A stretch of DNA of 64,000 nt from DASWDH01 sp035318505 (GTDB lineage Bacteria; Myxococcota_A; Polyangia; Polyangiales; Polyangiaceae): contig DATHEQ010000134.1 of the NCBI GenBank assembly GCA_035318505.1, forward strand, positions 1 through 64,000. Reading direction: 5' to 3'. Below are positions 41,428 through 50,349 of the stretch, piece after piece. A model generated the notes under the pieces. That model did no database searches. It saw nothing but the letters and a program-made list of their open reading frames with translations, and was not told the origin of the DNA. Within the stretch, counting starts at the first letter, position 1. Every line of letters starts with the position of its first letter. The translations under genes and the position numbers were made by a program.

Positions 41428-42689
41428 CGGCCGCCGGGGGGATCGACGTGGATGCCGAGCAGCACGCCCGTGTTGGACATCACGAACGCGCGGCGCCCAT
41501 AGACCGCGGGGATCATGGTCACGCCGTTGGAGAGGTCGAGCCCGTCGATGACGCCGCCATCGAGGGGCGAAAACAGAAAAACGCCGTAACGCGTGGTGGT
41601 GACCATGACGGCGCCCGAGATGGGTACTGGGGCCGACACGCCGCCGTCTGGCAGCGCGCGACGCCAGACTTCGCGCCCATCGTCGACCGCGAGCGCCCAA
41701 AGCCCGGTCGTCCCCGAGGACGCGAGGAGCAACTTCCGCGTCGGGATGGGCGGCCCGACGCCGTCGCGCGGTTCGTGGGCCGGCTGCTCCCAGAGGGTCA
41801 GCTGGGTCACCCCCGTGGCGCGGTCATTGACCCAAACGCGACCGCCATTGGCGGCGTCGAGGGCGAATACGCCGCCCGCGTAGCTCGCGACGTAGATGAC
41901 CGGGCCCGCGCTGATCCTGTCGGCGATGGGCGTCGTGTCCACGTCGAGGTAGCGCGGGATGTCGCCCTGCGAGTGCTCGGCTTCGGCGGATAGATCGACG
42001 AGCGGCCAGCGCTCGCTTCCGTCGAGGGGGTCGTAGGCTGCGACACGGCCGTCGGAAAAAGCGATGTACACGCGATCCTCGGTGACCAGCGGGCCAGCGT
42101 AGCCGGCGATCTCCATCCCGAACGCCGGCCGGCGGTGCTGCGTCCAGCGCAGTTTGCCGGTGGCGGCCTCGAGGGCCACGACGGTGTCGTTGGCATTGAC
42201 GGCGTAGAGCAGCCCATTTTTCAGCACCGGGCGACGCGACACCTCGGCGTTGGTGGAAAAACGCCAGAGCAACTTGCCGTCGAAGGCGGCCACCTTGTAG
42301 AGCGCCCCGTCGTTGGAGCCGAAGTAGACGACGTCTTCGCCTGAATCGTAAAGCGGTTCGCTTTGAACGGGCCCGAGCGTCTCGAAACGCCAGAGGCTGC
42401 GCGCGTCGTCGGCGCGCAGCGCGTAGAGACCACGATCGCTCGAACCGACGAAGACCCGGCGACGGATGGGGTCGATCTCGGCCCTGCCATGCTCGTAGTC
42501 CTCGCCGGTGGCGCGCTCGGAGATCGTCACCTTGCGGCGCAAAACGACGTTCATCGCGCCGTTGGGCCGATGCACCCAGAGTGGAAGCGCCGGGTTCGCA
42601 CCCGATTGCAAGGTCTCGCACCCGCTACCGGCGATGCCTCCGACGGCGACGCCGAGAAATGCGGCGAGCTGCGCCCAGCGCCGGCTCAA
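41424..42689 (-). CDS. BamB-like PQQ beta-propeller lipoprotein
   Basis: 421 residues. The signal peptide ends in a lipobox GSGC (Cys24). The rest is a beta-propeller with blade motifs LYALRADDARSLWRFE, LYKVAAFDGKLLWRFS, VVALEAATGKLRWTQ, VAAYDPLDGSERWPL, VFALDAANGGRVWVN and LWALAVDDGREVWRRA, which is about the number of blades in BamB. BamB is an accessory lipoprotein of the outer-membrane beta-barrel assembly machine. The ATGA overlap with the YfgM-like gene reproduces the yfgM-bamB neighbourhood of gamma-proteobacteria, which supports the assignment, though PQQ lipoproteins have many other roles. Confidence 0.75.
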   Translation of the reverse strand: MSRRWAQLAAFLGVAVGGIAGSGCETLQSGANPALPLWVHRPNGAMNVVLRRKVTISERATGEDYEHGRAEIDPIRRRVFVGSSDRGLYALRADDARSLWRFETLGPVQSEPLYDSGEDVVYFGSNDGALYKVAAFDGKLLWRFSTNAEVSRRPVLKNGLLYAVNANDTVVALEAATGKLRWTQHRRPAFGMEIAGYAGPLVTEDRVYIAFSDGRVAAYDPLDGSERWPLVDLSAEAEHSQGDIPRYLDVDTTPIADRISAGPVIYVASYAGGVFALDAANGGRVWVNDRATGVTQLTLWEQPAHEPRDGVGPPIPTRKLLLASSGTTGLWALAVDDGREVWRRALPDGGVSAPVPISGAVMVTTTRYGVFLFSPLDGGVIDGLDLSNGVTMIPAVYGRRAFVMSNTGVLLGIHVDPPGGR

Positions 42690-43732
42690 TGGCTCCCCGG
42701 CGGGGCGGGCGTGCTCGCGCTCCCCTTGTCATCGCTCGGTTTCTTGGCTTTTTGCTGGAGTTTACGCTGAAGCTCTTCTTGTAATTTCTTCAGGTTTTCG
42801 GGGGTGCCTGAGTTGCCCATGGCCGCGCCCGGAACGGTTGGGGGCGCCTCGGCTACGAGCGCAGCGGGGTCGATGCGCTTCAATAGGTCCTCGATCTGGC
42901 TTTCGAGAAAGCCGAACGGACGAGACTCGCCACCCGGCCCCGGCATGGGAGCCTTGGAACCGCTCTCGGTATTCTTCAGACGCTCTCGGGCGCCTTTCAG
43001 CAATTCTTTGGCGTTATCGCTATTGCCCTTGGCATAGAGGATGCGCGCCTGGTGGTACATTCCCAGCTCTTTCAAACCTCGGGACTCGACGTTGCCGAGC
43101 TCGCGAAACGCCTTGAGAGCGCCGTCGATGTCTTTCTTGCCCTCGAGAGCCAGGCCCACGCCTTCGAGCGCGCGGCCGCGCACGGACAGGTCGGCGGCCG
43201 ACAGGGCCGACCCCTTGACGTCGTTGTAAGCCGCTAAGGCGCCGTCCCAGTCGCGCTTGTCGAGAAGCACCCCTGCCTCGCCCATACGGGCCAGAATGGC
43301 GGCGCCTGTGCCCGGATAGGAAGCGGTGACCTTGCGGTAGGAGGCGAGAGCGGTGTCGCGCTTTTCGTCTGCGGACTTGAATACCGGGGTGGGGTCGTCC
43401 GCATTCTCGTCGTCGTTCTTCGTCGTCGTTCCCGCCACCACGCGACCACGCTCGGTCAGCGTGCCCTTGAGGAGCTCGGACGAAGCGGCCTCTGCGCGTT
43501 TGATCGAACGGTTGTCGTAGACGGCGTATCCGATGCCGCCTGCGATCGCGGCAATGACGAACCATTGCAGGATACCGACGTTTTTCTTGAGCCAGCGCGC
43601 GGAGCCGGAGAGCCCCCGCGCGACGGCATCGTCGACCATTTCGCCGGGCGCGAGCGGCACCTTGCGTCGCGCGGCTTCATCGCGCTTTTTCAACAGCTGC
43701 TGCTTGACGTTCTGATTGCGGTCGGTAGCCAC
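42686..43732 (-). CDS. YfgM-like TPR protein with one membrane anchor
   Basis: 348 residues. A basic cytosolic start (QNVKQQLLKKRDEAARRK) precedes one membrane segment (ILQWFVIAAIAGGIGYAVY, about 54-72), then TPR-like helical pairs: ALASYRKVTASYPGTGAAILARMGEAGVLLDKRDWDGALAAYNDVKG and ALEGKKDIDGALKAFRELGN. A Lys/Gln-rich coiled C-terminus (LKKLQEELQRKLQQKAKK) ends it. This is the layout of YfgM, an inner-membrane chaperone-network protein near the Sec translocon. Its stop overlaps the BamB-like start. The symbol is withheld because TPR proteins are easily confused. Confidence 0.7.
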   Translation of the reverse strand: MATDRNQNVKQQLLKKRDEAARRKVPLAPGEMVDDAVARGLSGSARWLKKNVGILQWFVIAAIAGGIGYAVYDNRSIKRAEAASSELLKGTLTERGRVVAGTTTKNDDENADDPTPVFKSADEKRDTALASYRKVTASYPGTGAAILARMGEAGVLLDKRDWDGALAAYNDVKGSALSAADLSVRGRALEGVGLALEGKKDIDGALKAFRELGNVESRGLKELGMYHQARILYAKGNSDNAKELLKGARERLKNTESGSKAPMPGPGGESRPFGFLESQIEDLLKRIDPAALVAEAPPTVPGAAMGNSGTPENLKKLQEELQRKLQQKAKKPSDDKGSASTPAPPGSH

Positions 43733-43765
43733 GGGCGGCCGACTTTAGTCAGGTCCGAGGGCGCG

Positions 43766-46700
43766 TCAATGCAAGGCGCCGCCGGCCGGGACCGGCTCCG
43801 CCGAGGACGTCGCGGCGGGTACCGCTTCCCACGGTTCCGGGGGCGGTGGCGGAAGGTCCTCGGCGAGCGGGACAACGGCCAGGGCGTCGACGGAAAGGTT
43901 GGCTGTTCGCGTCACGGCCACGCAGAGCTCGCGAGCCTCGCGACGGAGATCGCCCGGCAAGGTGAAAAAGAGCTCGCGGGCCGACGCATCGGGAAACTCG
44001 AGAACGGTGCCCGAGTCCGCGCCGCCGGGCGTACACGGCGTGAAACGCAAGTGGCCCGCTTTCCCGTCCGTCGACGCCGCGCGCGCGAGCAGCCGGTACC
44101 TCGCCGCGCCTTCGCGGGTCGCCGTCGCTTCGCTCCGTGTGCTGGGAAGCCTGAACTTGAGGCGCAACGGTGTCTCCCCCGCCCCGCGCAGTCGCGATAT
44201 CGCGTCATCCGTCGGCCCGATGAGTTCCAGCAAACCCGCGCGCCGGGCCATGTCGAGCCCGTCGGGTAGCGGGTCGGGCACGCCCAAAAAGCGCAACAAG
44301 GGCGCGGCGAGCTCGGATTTTGCGCCGAGCTTGACGAGTGCAGCTGCGAGCGCGGCGCGCGTGTCCTTGTTCCGCTCGGTCGCGAGCCGTTCCGCGAGAG
44401 GAGAGCGAGCGCCGGGCTGACCAATGGCAGCCAGTGTCTCTGCGACGTGCGGGCGCAGGCGCAAATCGGCGAGCGACGCGACCAGCGGCGACACCGCTTC
44501 TTTCGGCCGAATCTCGGCGAGCGCCGCCAGCACCTCGCGCGCCCGCGGGTAAGCGATGCGCTCGGCTTGCCACCACGCGACGAGCACCGGTCCGGCACGC
44601 GGATCGCCGTGCTCGCCGAGCGCGAGCGCGGCGGCGCGCTGCGCCTCGCGGTCGGTCCCGTTCAAAAGCTCGACCACGCTGTCCCTCGGCTCCCCCAGCC
44701 GAGCCAGCGCAAGTGCCGCCCAGCGGCGCACCGTAGGATCGTCGTCGCGCTCCAGCGCCAGGCGCAAAGGGCCGGCGCCTTCGCGGCGTTTGAGATCGAA
44801 CAGCAGCTCGGCCGCCTTGCGACGGAAACGGACGTCGCTGTCGTCGAGCAGTTCGGCAATCTCGGCGGCCGCGTCACCGTCGCCGGCGAGCCCGCGCCGA
44901 ATGGGCCCCGGCCACGGCCGATCACCGGCGCCGGTCGCACGGGTGGCCTCGTAGTGGCCGAGGTTCACTTCGATCCGGCGCAGATCGCTTTTCATGGCCT
45001 GAAAGCGCTCCGCATTGACCGTGGAGACGTCGCGCGCTTCCGCCGGATCGGTGCGAAGATCGTAAAGTGCGCATGCTCCCGCGCGACGCGCGCAGACGAG
45101 ACGCCACATGCCGTCGGCGAGCAAAATGTGGTCGTCGGTTTCGGAGATGGCCGGGGGCGCGGCCCGCGTCTCCGGCTCGCCGCCAACTGAATGAGCCGCG
45201 CGCATCCAGCGCCCGAGGTCGTAACCCTGCACCCTGGGAGGGCGCGGGATGTCGAGCGCACCGAGGACCGTCGGCAAGATGTCGATCGTCTGCACCGGCG
45301 CTTCGACACGTCGCCCCGCCGACACGCCGGCCCCCGCGATGATGAGGGGCACCCTCACCTGCTCTTCGTAGACCGTGGTGCCGTGGTAGCGGCCGCGGTG
45401 GTCGCCGAACTCCTCGCCGTGATCGGCGGTGAGAATAACGACCGTGTTCGGCCTTCGCGCGCGCACGGCCTGCACGATCTTGCCAATACCGGCGTCGGCG
45501 AAGGCCACCTCGCCGTCGTAGCGATCGACGTCGCGATCGCCGAAAACGTGGGCCGGACGGGCCACATAAGGCTCATGAGGCTCGAAAAGGTGCACCCACA
45601 ACAAGAGCCGCTGGTCGCCCGGTTGGCTGGCGACGTACGAGGTCACAGCGTCGGCGCGCTCGCCAGGGTCGGCGAATTCCACCCGCGCGTATTCGAAATC
45701 GAGCTTTTTATCCCGAAAGGCCGTGAAGAGATCTTCGTCGATGAAAAACACCGCCGGTGGATAGAAGGCAGCGGTCCGGTATCCATAAATGCGCGTGAGC
45801 CCCGCCAACGTGTCGGAATCGGCGCCGACGCCCTGAGCCAAGAGCGGGTGCATGTTCTTTCCCGTCATGAGGGACGCCACCGAATAGGACGTGTGCGGCG
45901 TCGGGCAATAGGCGCGCAAAAAGAGGGTCCCGCTCTCGGCGAGCTTGTCGATCTCGGGGGTTGTCGGGCGCAGATACCCGTACGCACCGACGTGATCGGC
46001 GCGCAGTGCGTCCACCGTGATGAGCAAGATGTCCTGCGCACGCCAATCGACTTGTAGCCGCCCTTCGCTTGCCCGCTCTTGCGCCACCGTAGGCTCGAGG
46101 GGCGGAGGTGGGGCGATGCGCGCGCCGAGCTCGACTCCGAGCCCGAGCAGCGGAGCGTGGTCGAGGAAGATCATGCGCAGGTTGTCCGAGCGCGACAGCG
46201 CTCGCGCCCATCGCGGGGCCATGCCGATGGCGCCGAGCCACGCCACGACGATGAGTGCGGGAGCGAGCCAACCCCCATCCGCCGGTGCGTGTTGCCGGCG
46301 AAGGCCATGGCCGATCACCGGCGCGGTCATCGCGGTCAGCGCCGTGAGACCGAGGTGAAAGGCGGGATAAAGCCGGGGCAGCACGGCATGGTTCATCGCG
46401 GTGCACACCAACGCGAGCGAAGCGGCCGCCAAAGCGCCGCGCCCGGGCGCACGCGAGACGGCGCGAGCGACCCAAGGTAATGCGCCGTAGGCCAGCGCAA
46501 AGCTGACCGCCGCGAGTGCGCCCACGAACGACGCGCGCAGAGGCCATGCCGCAAAATGCCGACCTTGGGTCACCCCCGCGCCCAAGGCGAGCCCCATCGC
46601 CGCGCCCAAAAGACCGAGGAGGATGCGCGCTAGCGCTCCGTTTTTGCGCGCGAGCGCGAGAAGAGCCAGGCCGGCGAATGCTCCCGCGCTAGCGACGGGC

Positions 46701-46894
46701 CAAGCCAGCGGGACGACGGCGACCAGAGCATCGACGAATTCCCAGCTGCCGGCGAACTCCGAGCGGGCGACGATGGAAACCACCGCCCACTCGCCGACGA
46801 CCAGCGCGGCAGCGCCGAGCAGAGCGTCGAGCGTCGAAGCGAGCGCGAGGCGGCGCGGAAAAATCGCGCTCGCGCCTTCCTCAGCGATACTCAA
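43766..46894 (-). CDS. Membrane-anchored alkaline-phosphatase-superfamily (sulfatase-like) protein with HEAT repeats
   Basis: 1042 residues. The N-terminal 240 residues hold about six hydrophobic segments. An alkaline-phosphatase-superfamily domain spans about 285-620: ILLITVDALRADHVGAYGY for the first metal Asp, the nucleophile region CPTPHTSYSVASLMTG (about 330-345, Thr/Ser rather than the sulfatase Cys-x-Pro-x-Arg), WVHLFEPHEPY, and VVILTADHGEEFGDH for the second metal cluster. HEAT-like repeats of about 30 residues run from about 680 to 870 (SDVRFRRKAAELLFDLKRREG, DPTVRRWAALALARLGEP). A beta-rich C-terminus follows. It resembles phosphoglycerol- or phosphoethanolamine-transferases more than true sulfatases. 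The start overlaps greA by 14 bp. Confidence 0.82.
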   Translation of the reverse strand: MSIAEEGASAIFPRRLALASTLDALLGAAALVVGEWAVVSIVARSEFAGSWEFVDALVAVVPLAWPVASAGAFAGLALLALARKNGALARILLGLLGAAMGLALGAGVTQGRHFAAWPLRASFVGALAAVSFALAYGALPWVARAVSRAPGRGALAAASLALVCTAMNHAVLPRLYPAFHLGLTALTAMTAPVIGHGLRRQHAPADGGWLAPALIVVAWLGAIGMAPRWARALSRSDNLRMIFLDHAPLLGLGVELGARIAPPPPLEPTVAQERASEGRLQVDWRAQDILLITVDALRADHVGAYGYLRPTTPEIDKLAESGTLFLRAYCPTPHTSYSVASLMTGKNMHPLLAQGVGADSDTLAGLTRIYGYRTAAFYPPAVFFIDEDLFTAFRDKKLDFEYARVEFADPGERADAVTSYVASQPGDQRLLLWVHLFEPHEPYVARPAHVFGDRDVDRYDGEVAFADAGIGKIVQAVRARRPNTVVILTADHGEEFGDHRGRYHGTTVYEEQVRVPLIIAGAGVSAGRRVEAPVQTIDILPTVLGALDIPRPPRVQGYDLGRWMRAAHSVGGEPETRAAPPAISETDDHILLADGMWRLVCARRAGACALYDLRTDPAEARDVSTVNAERFQAMKSDLRRIEVNLGHYEATRATGAGDRPWPGPIRRGLAGDGDAAAEIAELLDDSDVRFRRKAAELLFDLKRREGAGPLRLALERDDDPTVRRWAALALARLGEPRDSVVELLNGTDREAQRAAALALGEHGDPRAGPVLVAWWQAERIAYPRAREVLAALAEIRPKEAVSPLVASLADLRLRPHVAETLAAIGQPGARSPLAERLATERNKDTRAALAAALVKLGAKSELAAPLLRFLGVPDPLPDGLDMARRAGLLELIGPTDDAISRLRGAGETPLRLKFRLPSTRSEATATREGAARYRLLARAASTDGKAGHLRFTPCTPGGADSGTVLEFPDASARELFFTLPGDLRREARELCVAVTRTANLSVDALAVVPLAEDLPPPPPEPWEAVPAATSSAEPVPAGGALH

Positions 46895-47357
46895 CCTCGA
46901 GGATCTCGTAGTGCCGTTCGCCCGCCGGCATGCGGACCTTCACGTCGTCGCCCACTTCCCTTCCGATGAGCGAACGCGCCAGCGGCGAAGTGATGGAGAT
47001 CGAGCCCACGTTGAGATCGGCCTCGTCGGCTCCGACGAGACGATAGACGCTCTCTTCCTCGGTCTCGACATTGGATAGTTTGACGGTGGCTCCGAACGCA
47101 ACCTTGCTGCCCGAAAGCTTCGTCGGGTCGATGATCTCGGCGCGAGACAGCTTGTCTTCGAGATCTTTGATGCGCGCTTCGATCCACCCTTGGCGGTCCT
47201 TTGCGGCGTGGTACTCGGCGTTCTCGCTGAGATCGCCGTGATCGCGCGCCACCCCGATCTCGCGGCTGATCTTGTGCCGCTCGACCTCTTTGAGGTGCCG
47301 GAGTTCCTCTTTGAGGCGGGCGTTTCCCTCGGGCGTCATCGGGATTTGGCCATCCAT
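46881..47357 (-). CDS. greA: Transcription elongation factor GreA
   Basis: 158 residues, full length: MDGQIPMTPEGNARLKEELRHLKEVERHKISREIGVARDHGDLSENAEYHAAKDRQGWIE carries the coiled-coil with the catalytic acidic tip (DLSENAEY). The FKBP-like C-terminal domain has SPLARSLIGREVGDDVKVRMPAG. GreA inserts into the RNA polymerase secondary channel and stimulates cleavage of backtracked RNA. The last 14 bp overlap the start of the sulfatase-like gene on the same strand, so the two are co-transcribed. The intergenic region to the divergent bamD gene is 138 bp. Confidence 0.97.
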   Translation of the reverse strand: MDGQIPMTPEGNARLKEELRHLKEVERHKISREIGVARDHGDLSENAEYHAAKDRQGWIEARIKDLEDKLSRAEIIDPTKLSGSKVAFGATVKLSNVETEEESVYRLVGADEADLNVGSISITSPLARSLIGREVGDDVKVRMPAGERHYEILEVEYR

Positions 47358-47495
47358 GTCCCCGGTTCTACCGCATGTCCCTTGCCTTAGGCCAGCACGC
47401 GACGCACTATCGGCGCTCCCCGTTTGCGCTCCGAGGCCGAACGGGCTAGCTCATCGACCATCGTGCACAAATTAGCGTCCGGCATCGCACTATCG

Positions 47496-48296
47496 ATGCG
47501 CATCATCCTAGCCGCACTCCCGTCCGTCGTGGCGGTCGGCGCGTTAGCTGCATGCGGCGGCAGTGCGGCCGATAGTCGCGGCGCCCTGAATTATTCCGAA
47601 GATGCCAAACGCGCCTACGACAAAGCCCAGGCCGCGTTCGACGAGCACGACTGGGAAAAGGCGCGTGCCCTGTTCAAGGACATCAAGAAAAAATATAGCT
47701 ATAGCCGCTACGCGCGCCTCGCCGAGCTTCGCCTCGCCGATACCGATGTCGGGTCGGAAAAACTCGCCGAGGCCATTCAGGGATACCGCAGCTTCGTCCA
47801 CGATCATCGGACCGATCCCGAAGTCCCTTACGCGCGTTTTCGCATTTGCAAGTCGCTATTCGACCAGATAAGCGACGGTGGTTTCCTTTTGCCGCCGCTC
47901 GAAGAACGCGATCAAGCGACGAGCGCGGAGTCTTACCGAGAGCTTTCGAGCCTCGTCAAAGACTACCCGAGCGGGCCGTACACGGCGCAGAGCCGGTACA
48001 TGCTGAGCGTCGTTACCGGGCGTCTCGTGCGACACGAGCTCTACGTCGCACAGTACTATTTGAAGCGCGACGAGTTCGATGCGGCGGTGTCGCGTACGCA
48101 GCACGTGCTTCGCACGTACAACGGCTCCGGCCTCGAACCCGAGGCCCTCGTCCTGCTCGGCGAGACGTACCTCAAGATGCACAAGGTCAATGAAGCGCGC
48201 GCCGTGTTCAAGGACATGCTCGCCAAGTATCCAGCCGCGCCATTTTCCGCCGCCGCCAAGAATTTCCTGCTGGAGATGAATAGCCAAGGAAAGTAG
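47496..48296 (+). CDS. bamD: Outer membrane assembly lipoprotein BamD
   Basis: 266 residues from MRIILAALPSVVAVGALAAC, with the lipobox at Cys20; GTG and further upstream starts are possible, and none has a good ribosome-binding site. The mature part is a series of TPR-like helix pairs: AKRAYDKAQAAFDEHDWEKARALFKDIKKKYSYSRYARLAELRLAD, SRYMLSVVTGRLVRHELYVAQYYLKRDEFDAAVSRTQHVLRTYNG and EALVLLGETYLKMHKVNEARAVFKDMLAKYP. The YVAQYYLKR segment is typical of BamD. BamD is the essential lipoprotein of the BAM complex. It is followed after 20 nt by the NtrC-family regulator gene. Confidence 0.9.
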   Translation: MRIILAALPSVVAVGALAACGGSAADSRGALNYSEDAKRAYDKAQAAFDEHDWEKARALFKDIKKKYSYSRYARLAELRLADTDVGSEKLAEAIQGYRSFVHDHRTDPEVPYARFRICKSLFDQISDGGFLLPPLEERDQATSAESYRELSSLVKDYPSGPYTAQSRYMLSVVTGRLVRHELYVAQYYLKRDEFDAAVSRTQHVLRTYNGSGLEPEALVLLGETYLKMHKVNEARAVFKDMLAKYPAAPFSAAAKNFLLEMNSQGK

Positions 48297-48316
48297 CCTG
48301 AGCTACGAGGTCCTCC

Positions 48317-49795
48317 TTGGAAAATACGCCGAGCGCGGTCAACGACGCCATCCCGACCCCGCCACGGGTGTTGGTCATCGATGATGAAAAGAACATCCGG
48401 CGCACGCTCGATCTGGTTCTGCGCGGCGAGGGGTACGAGGTCGTCGAAGCACAGAGCGCCGAGGAAGCGCTGCAAATCCTCGCCAACCCGCACGCCCCCG
48501 TCGATCTCGCCATCCTCGACGTAAAGCTGCCGGGCATCTCCGGGCTCGAGGCGCTGGAACGGCTCCGCAAGGACGAAGCGACGCGTGAAGTGCCCGTCAT
48601 CGTCATCAGCGGGCACGCCACGGTCCACGACGCGGTGGCCGCCATCAAGCTCGGCGCGGCCGATTTCTTCGAGAAGCCTCTCAGCCGCGAACGCGTCGTC
48701 GTCAGCGTCAAGAATGTCATCCGCACCGCCAAGCTCTCGGTGGCGATGGCGGGACTGCGCGAGGAACTCGAAGCCCGCTACCAGATGATCGGGCAGAGTG
48801 CGCCCATGCAGCGGCTGTTCAAAGACATCGACAAGGTCGCTCCCACCAAGGCCAGCGTCCTCATCACCGGCCAGAGCGGCACCGGCAAAGAGCTCATCAG
48901 CCGCGCCATCCATCGGCTCTCGCCGCGCAAGGACGCCCCCTTCATCAAGGTCAACTGCGCCGCCATTCCCCGCGAGCTCATCGAGAGCGAGCTCTTCGGA
49001 CACGAACGCGGCTCGTTCACCGGCGCGGCGGCACGCAAGCGCGGCTTCTTCGAGCAGGCCCACAGCGGGACGCTCTTTCTCGACGAGATTGGCGATATGG
49101 ACGTCTCTGCGCAGGCCAAGGTGCTGCGGGCCTTGCAGTCCGGCGAAGTGTGCCGCGTCGGGAGCGAGCACGTCATCCACGTCGACGTTCGCGTGATGGC
49201 CGCCACCAACAAGGACCTCGAGCGCGAGGTCAGCACCGGGCGCTTCCGCGAGGATCTGTTTTTTCGTTTGAATGTGTTTCCCATTCGCAGCCCTGCGCTG
49301 CGCGAACGCACCGAGGACATTCGTCCTCTCGCCGACGCCTTCGTGGCGTCGTTCTGCAACGAGAACGGCCTCCGTCGCAAGCCAATCGACTCGACCGTCT
49401 ACAAGGCCCTCGAAGCACGCACCTGGCCGGGCAACGTGCGCGAGCTGAAGAACGTCGTCGAGCGCGCCGCCATTCTTTCGAGCGAAGTGATCACGATCGC
49501 CGATTTGCCCGAAGATCCGCACGCCAACCCATTCGAGGACGAGCCGGCCGGACAGGAAGGCGCCGACGCGACACACGACGAGGGTGATCGCGGCGCGGAG
49601 GTGCTCTCCCCCCTCCCCGGCGGCGAACGTCTCACCCTGCGCGAGTATCGCGAGCAATCCGAGCGGCGCTACATCGTGGATACGCTGCGCAGCCTAGAGT
49701 GGAACATCTCGCGCACGGCGGTCGTGCTCGGCGTCGAGCGAACCAACTTACACAAAAAGATTCGCGCCTACGGCATCAAGCGCGGCGAGACGTAG
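48317..49795 (+). CDS. NtrC-family sigma-54-dependent response regulator
   Basis: 492 residues with a TTG start; GAGG six nt upstream supports it, and no ATG fits near the receiver domain. REC domain with phospho-acceptor in LAILDVKLPG. AAA+ domain with Walker A GQSGTGKE, Walker B LFLDEIGD and the sigma-54 contact loop GSFTGA in place of the usual GAFTGA. C-terminal Fis-type helix-turn-helix LEWNISRTAVVLGVERTNLHKKIRAYGI. The signal kinase is not adjacent. The 3' end overlaps the convergent dut gene by 20 bp. Targets would be sigma-54 promoters. Confidence 0.94.
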   Translation: MENTPSAVNDAIPTPPRVLVIDDEKNIRRTLDLVLRGEGYEVVEAQSAEEALQILANPHAPVDLAILDVKLPGISGLEALERLRKDEATREVPVIVISGHATVHDAVAAIKLGAADFFEKPLSRERVVVSVKNVIRTAKLSVAMAGLREELEARYQMIGQSAPMQRLFKDIDKVAPTKASVLITGQSGTGKELISRAIHRLSPRKDAPFIKVNCAAIPRELIESELFGHERGSFTGAAARKRGFFEQAHSGTLFLDEIGDMDVSAQAKVLRALQSGEVCRVGSEHVIHVDVRVMAATNKDLEREVSTGRFREDLFFRLNVFPIRSPALRERTEDIRPLADAFVASFCNENGLRRKPIDSTVYKALEARTWPGNVRELKNVVERAAILSSEVITIADLPEDPHANPFEDEPAGQEGADATHDEGDRGAEVLSPLPGGERLTLREYREQSERRYIVDTLRSLEWNISRTAVVLGVERTNLHKKIRAYGIKRGET

Positions 49796-50255
49796 GCGCA
49801 CCCTCGCCCGTCGATCCATACCCACCTGCGCCGCGTTCGGTGGGGTCGAGCGAAGCAGCGATGCGGAGCGTCGCCTTGGCCACCGGCGCAACGACGAGCT
49901 GAGCGATGCGATCACCGGCGCGGACAGTGAATGGATCTCGGCCCAGGTTGACGAGCACGACTTTGACCTCGCCGCGGTAGTCAGCGTCGATTGTCCCTGG
50001 GGTATTGAGCACGGTCACCCCGTGTCGCAGCGCCAGGCCGGATCGCGGGCGCACCTGACCCTCGAAACCGGGTGGGATGGCGAACGCCCAGCCGGTGGCG
50101 ACCAGCGCGCGGTGTCCCGGTTGAATGACGACGTCCTCGGCGACGTCGGCGGGTAGGTCCATCCCGGCTGCTTCCAGCGATTGGTAGACTGGCGCCGACA
50201 TTTGATGCGTCCCCACGCGCATGGCCAGAACTTCGACGTGCATACGGTCCGTCAT
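49776..50255 (-). CDS. dut: Deoxyuridine 5'-triphosphate nucleotidohydrolase
   Basis: 159 residues. Hydrolyses dUTP to dUMP and PPi. The five trimeric dUTPase motifs are present: AGMDLPAD, RPRSGLALRHGV, GTIDADYRGEVKVVL, RAGDRIAQLVVAPV and the C-terminal ERGAGGYGSTG (Tyr where Phe is common). The ATG at 50255 is chosen over an upstream extension; an ATG four codons later is also possible. It is tail to tail with the NtrC-family gene, overlapping it by 20 bp. Confidence 0.95.
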   Translation of the reverse strand: MTDRMHVEVLAMRVGTHQMSAPVYQSLEAAGMDLPADVAEDVVIQPGHRALVATGWAFAIPPGFEGQVRPRSGLALRHGVTVLNTPGTIDADYRGEVKVVLVNLGRDPFTVRAGDRIAQLVVAPVAKATLRIAASLDPTERGAGGYGSTGEGAPTSRRA

Positions 50256-50349
50256 GACCGAGCTCGATAGCAGAGATCGGCGGCGGGTTGCAGACCCTTG
50301 CCTTGCGCGGCGTGGGGTGCGAGCGCGTGGAGCAGCCGAGACTAGGGGA

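Noticed and set aside
43766..46894. Membrane hydrolase as a true sulfatase.
   Set aside because: The Cys/Ser-x-Pro-x-Arg formylglycine motif is missing; the nucleophile region is TPHTSYS.
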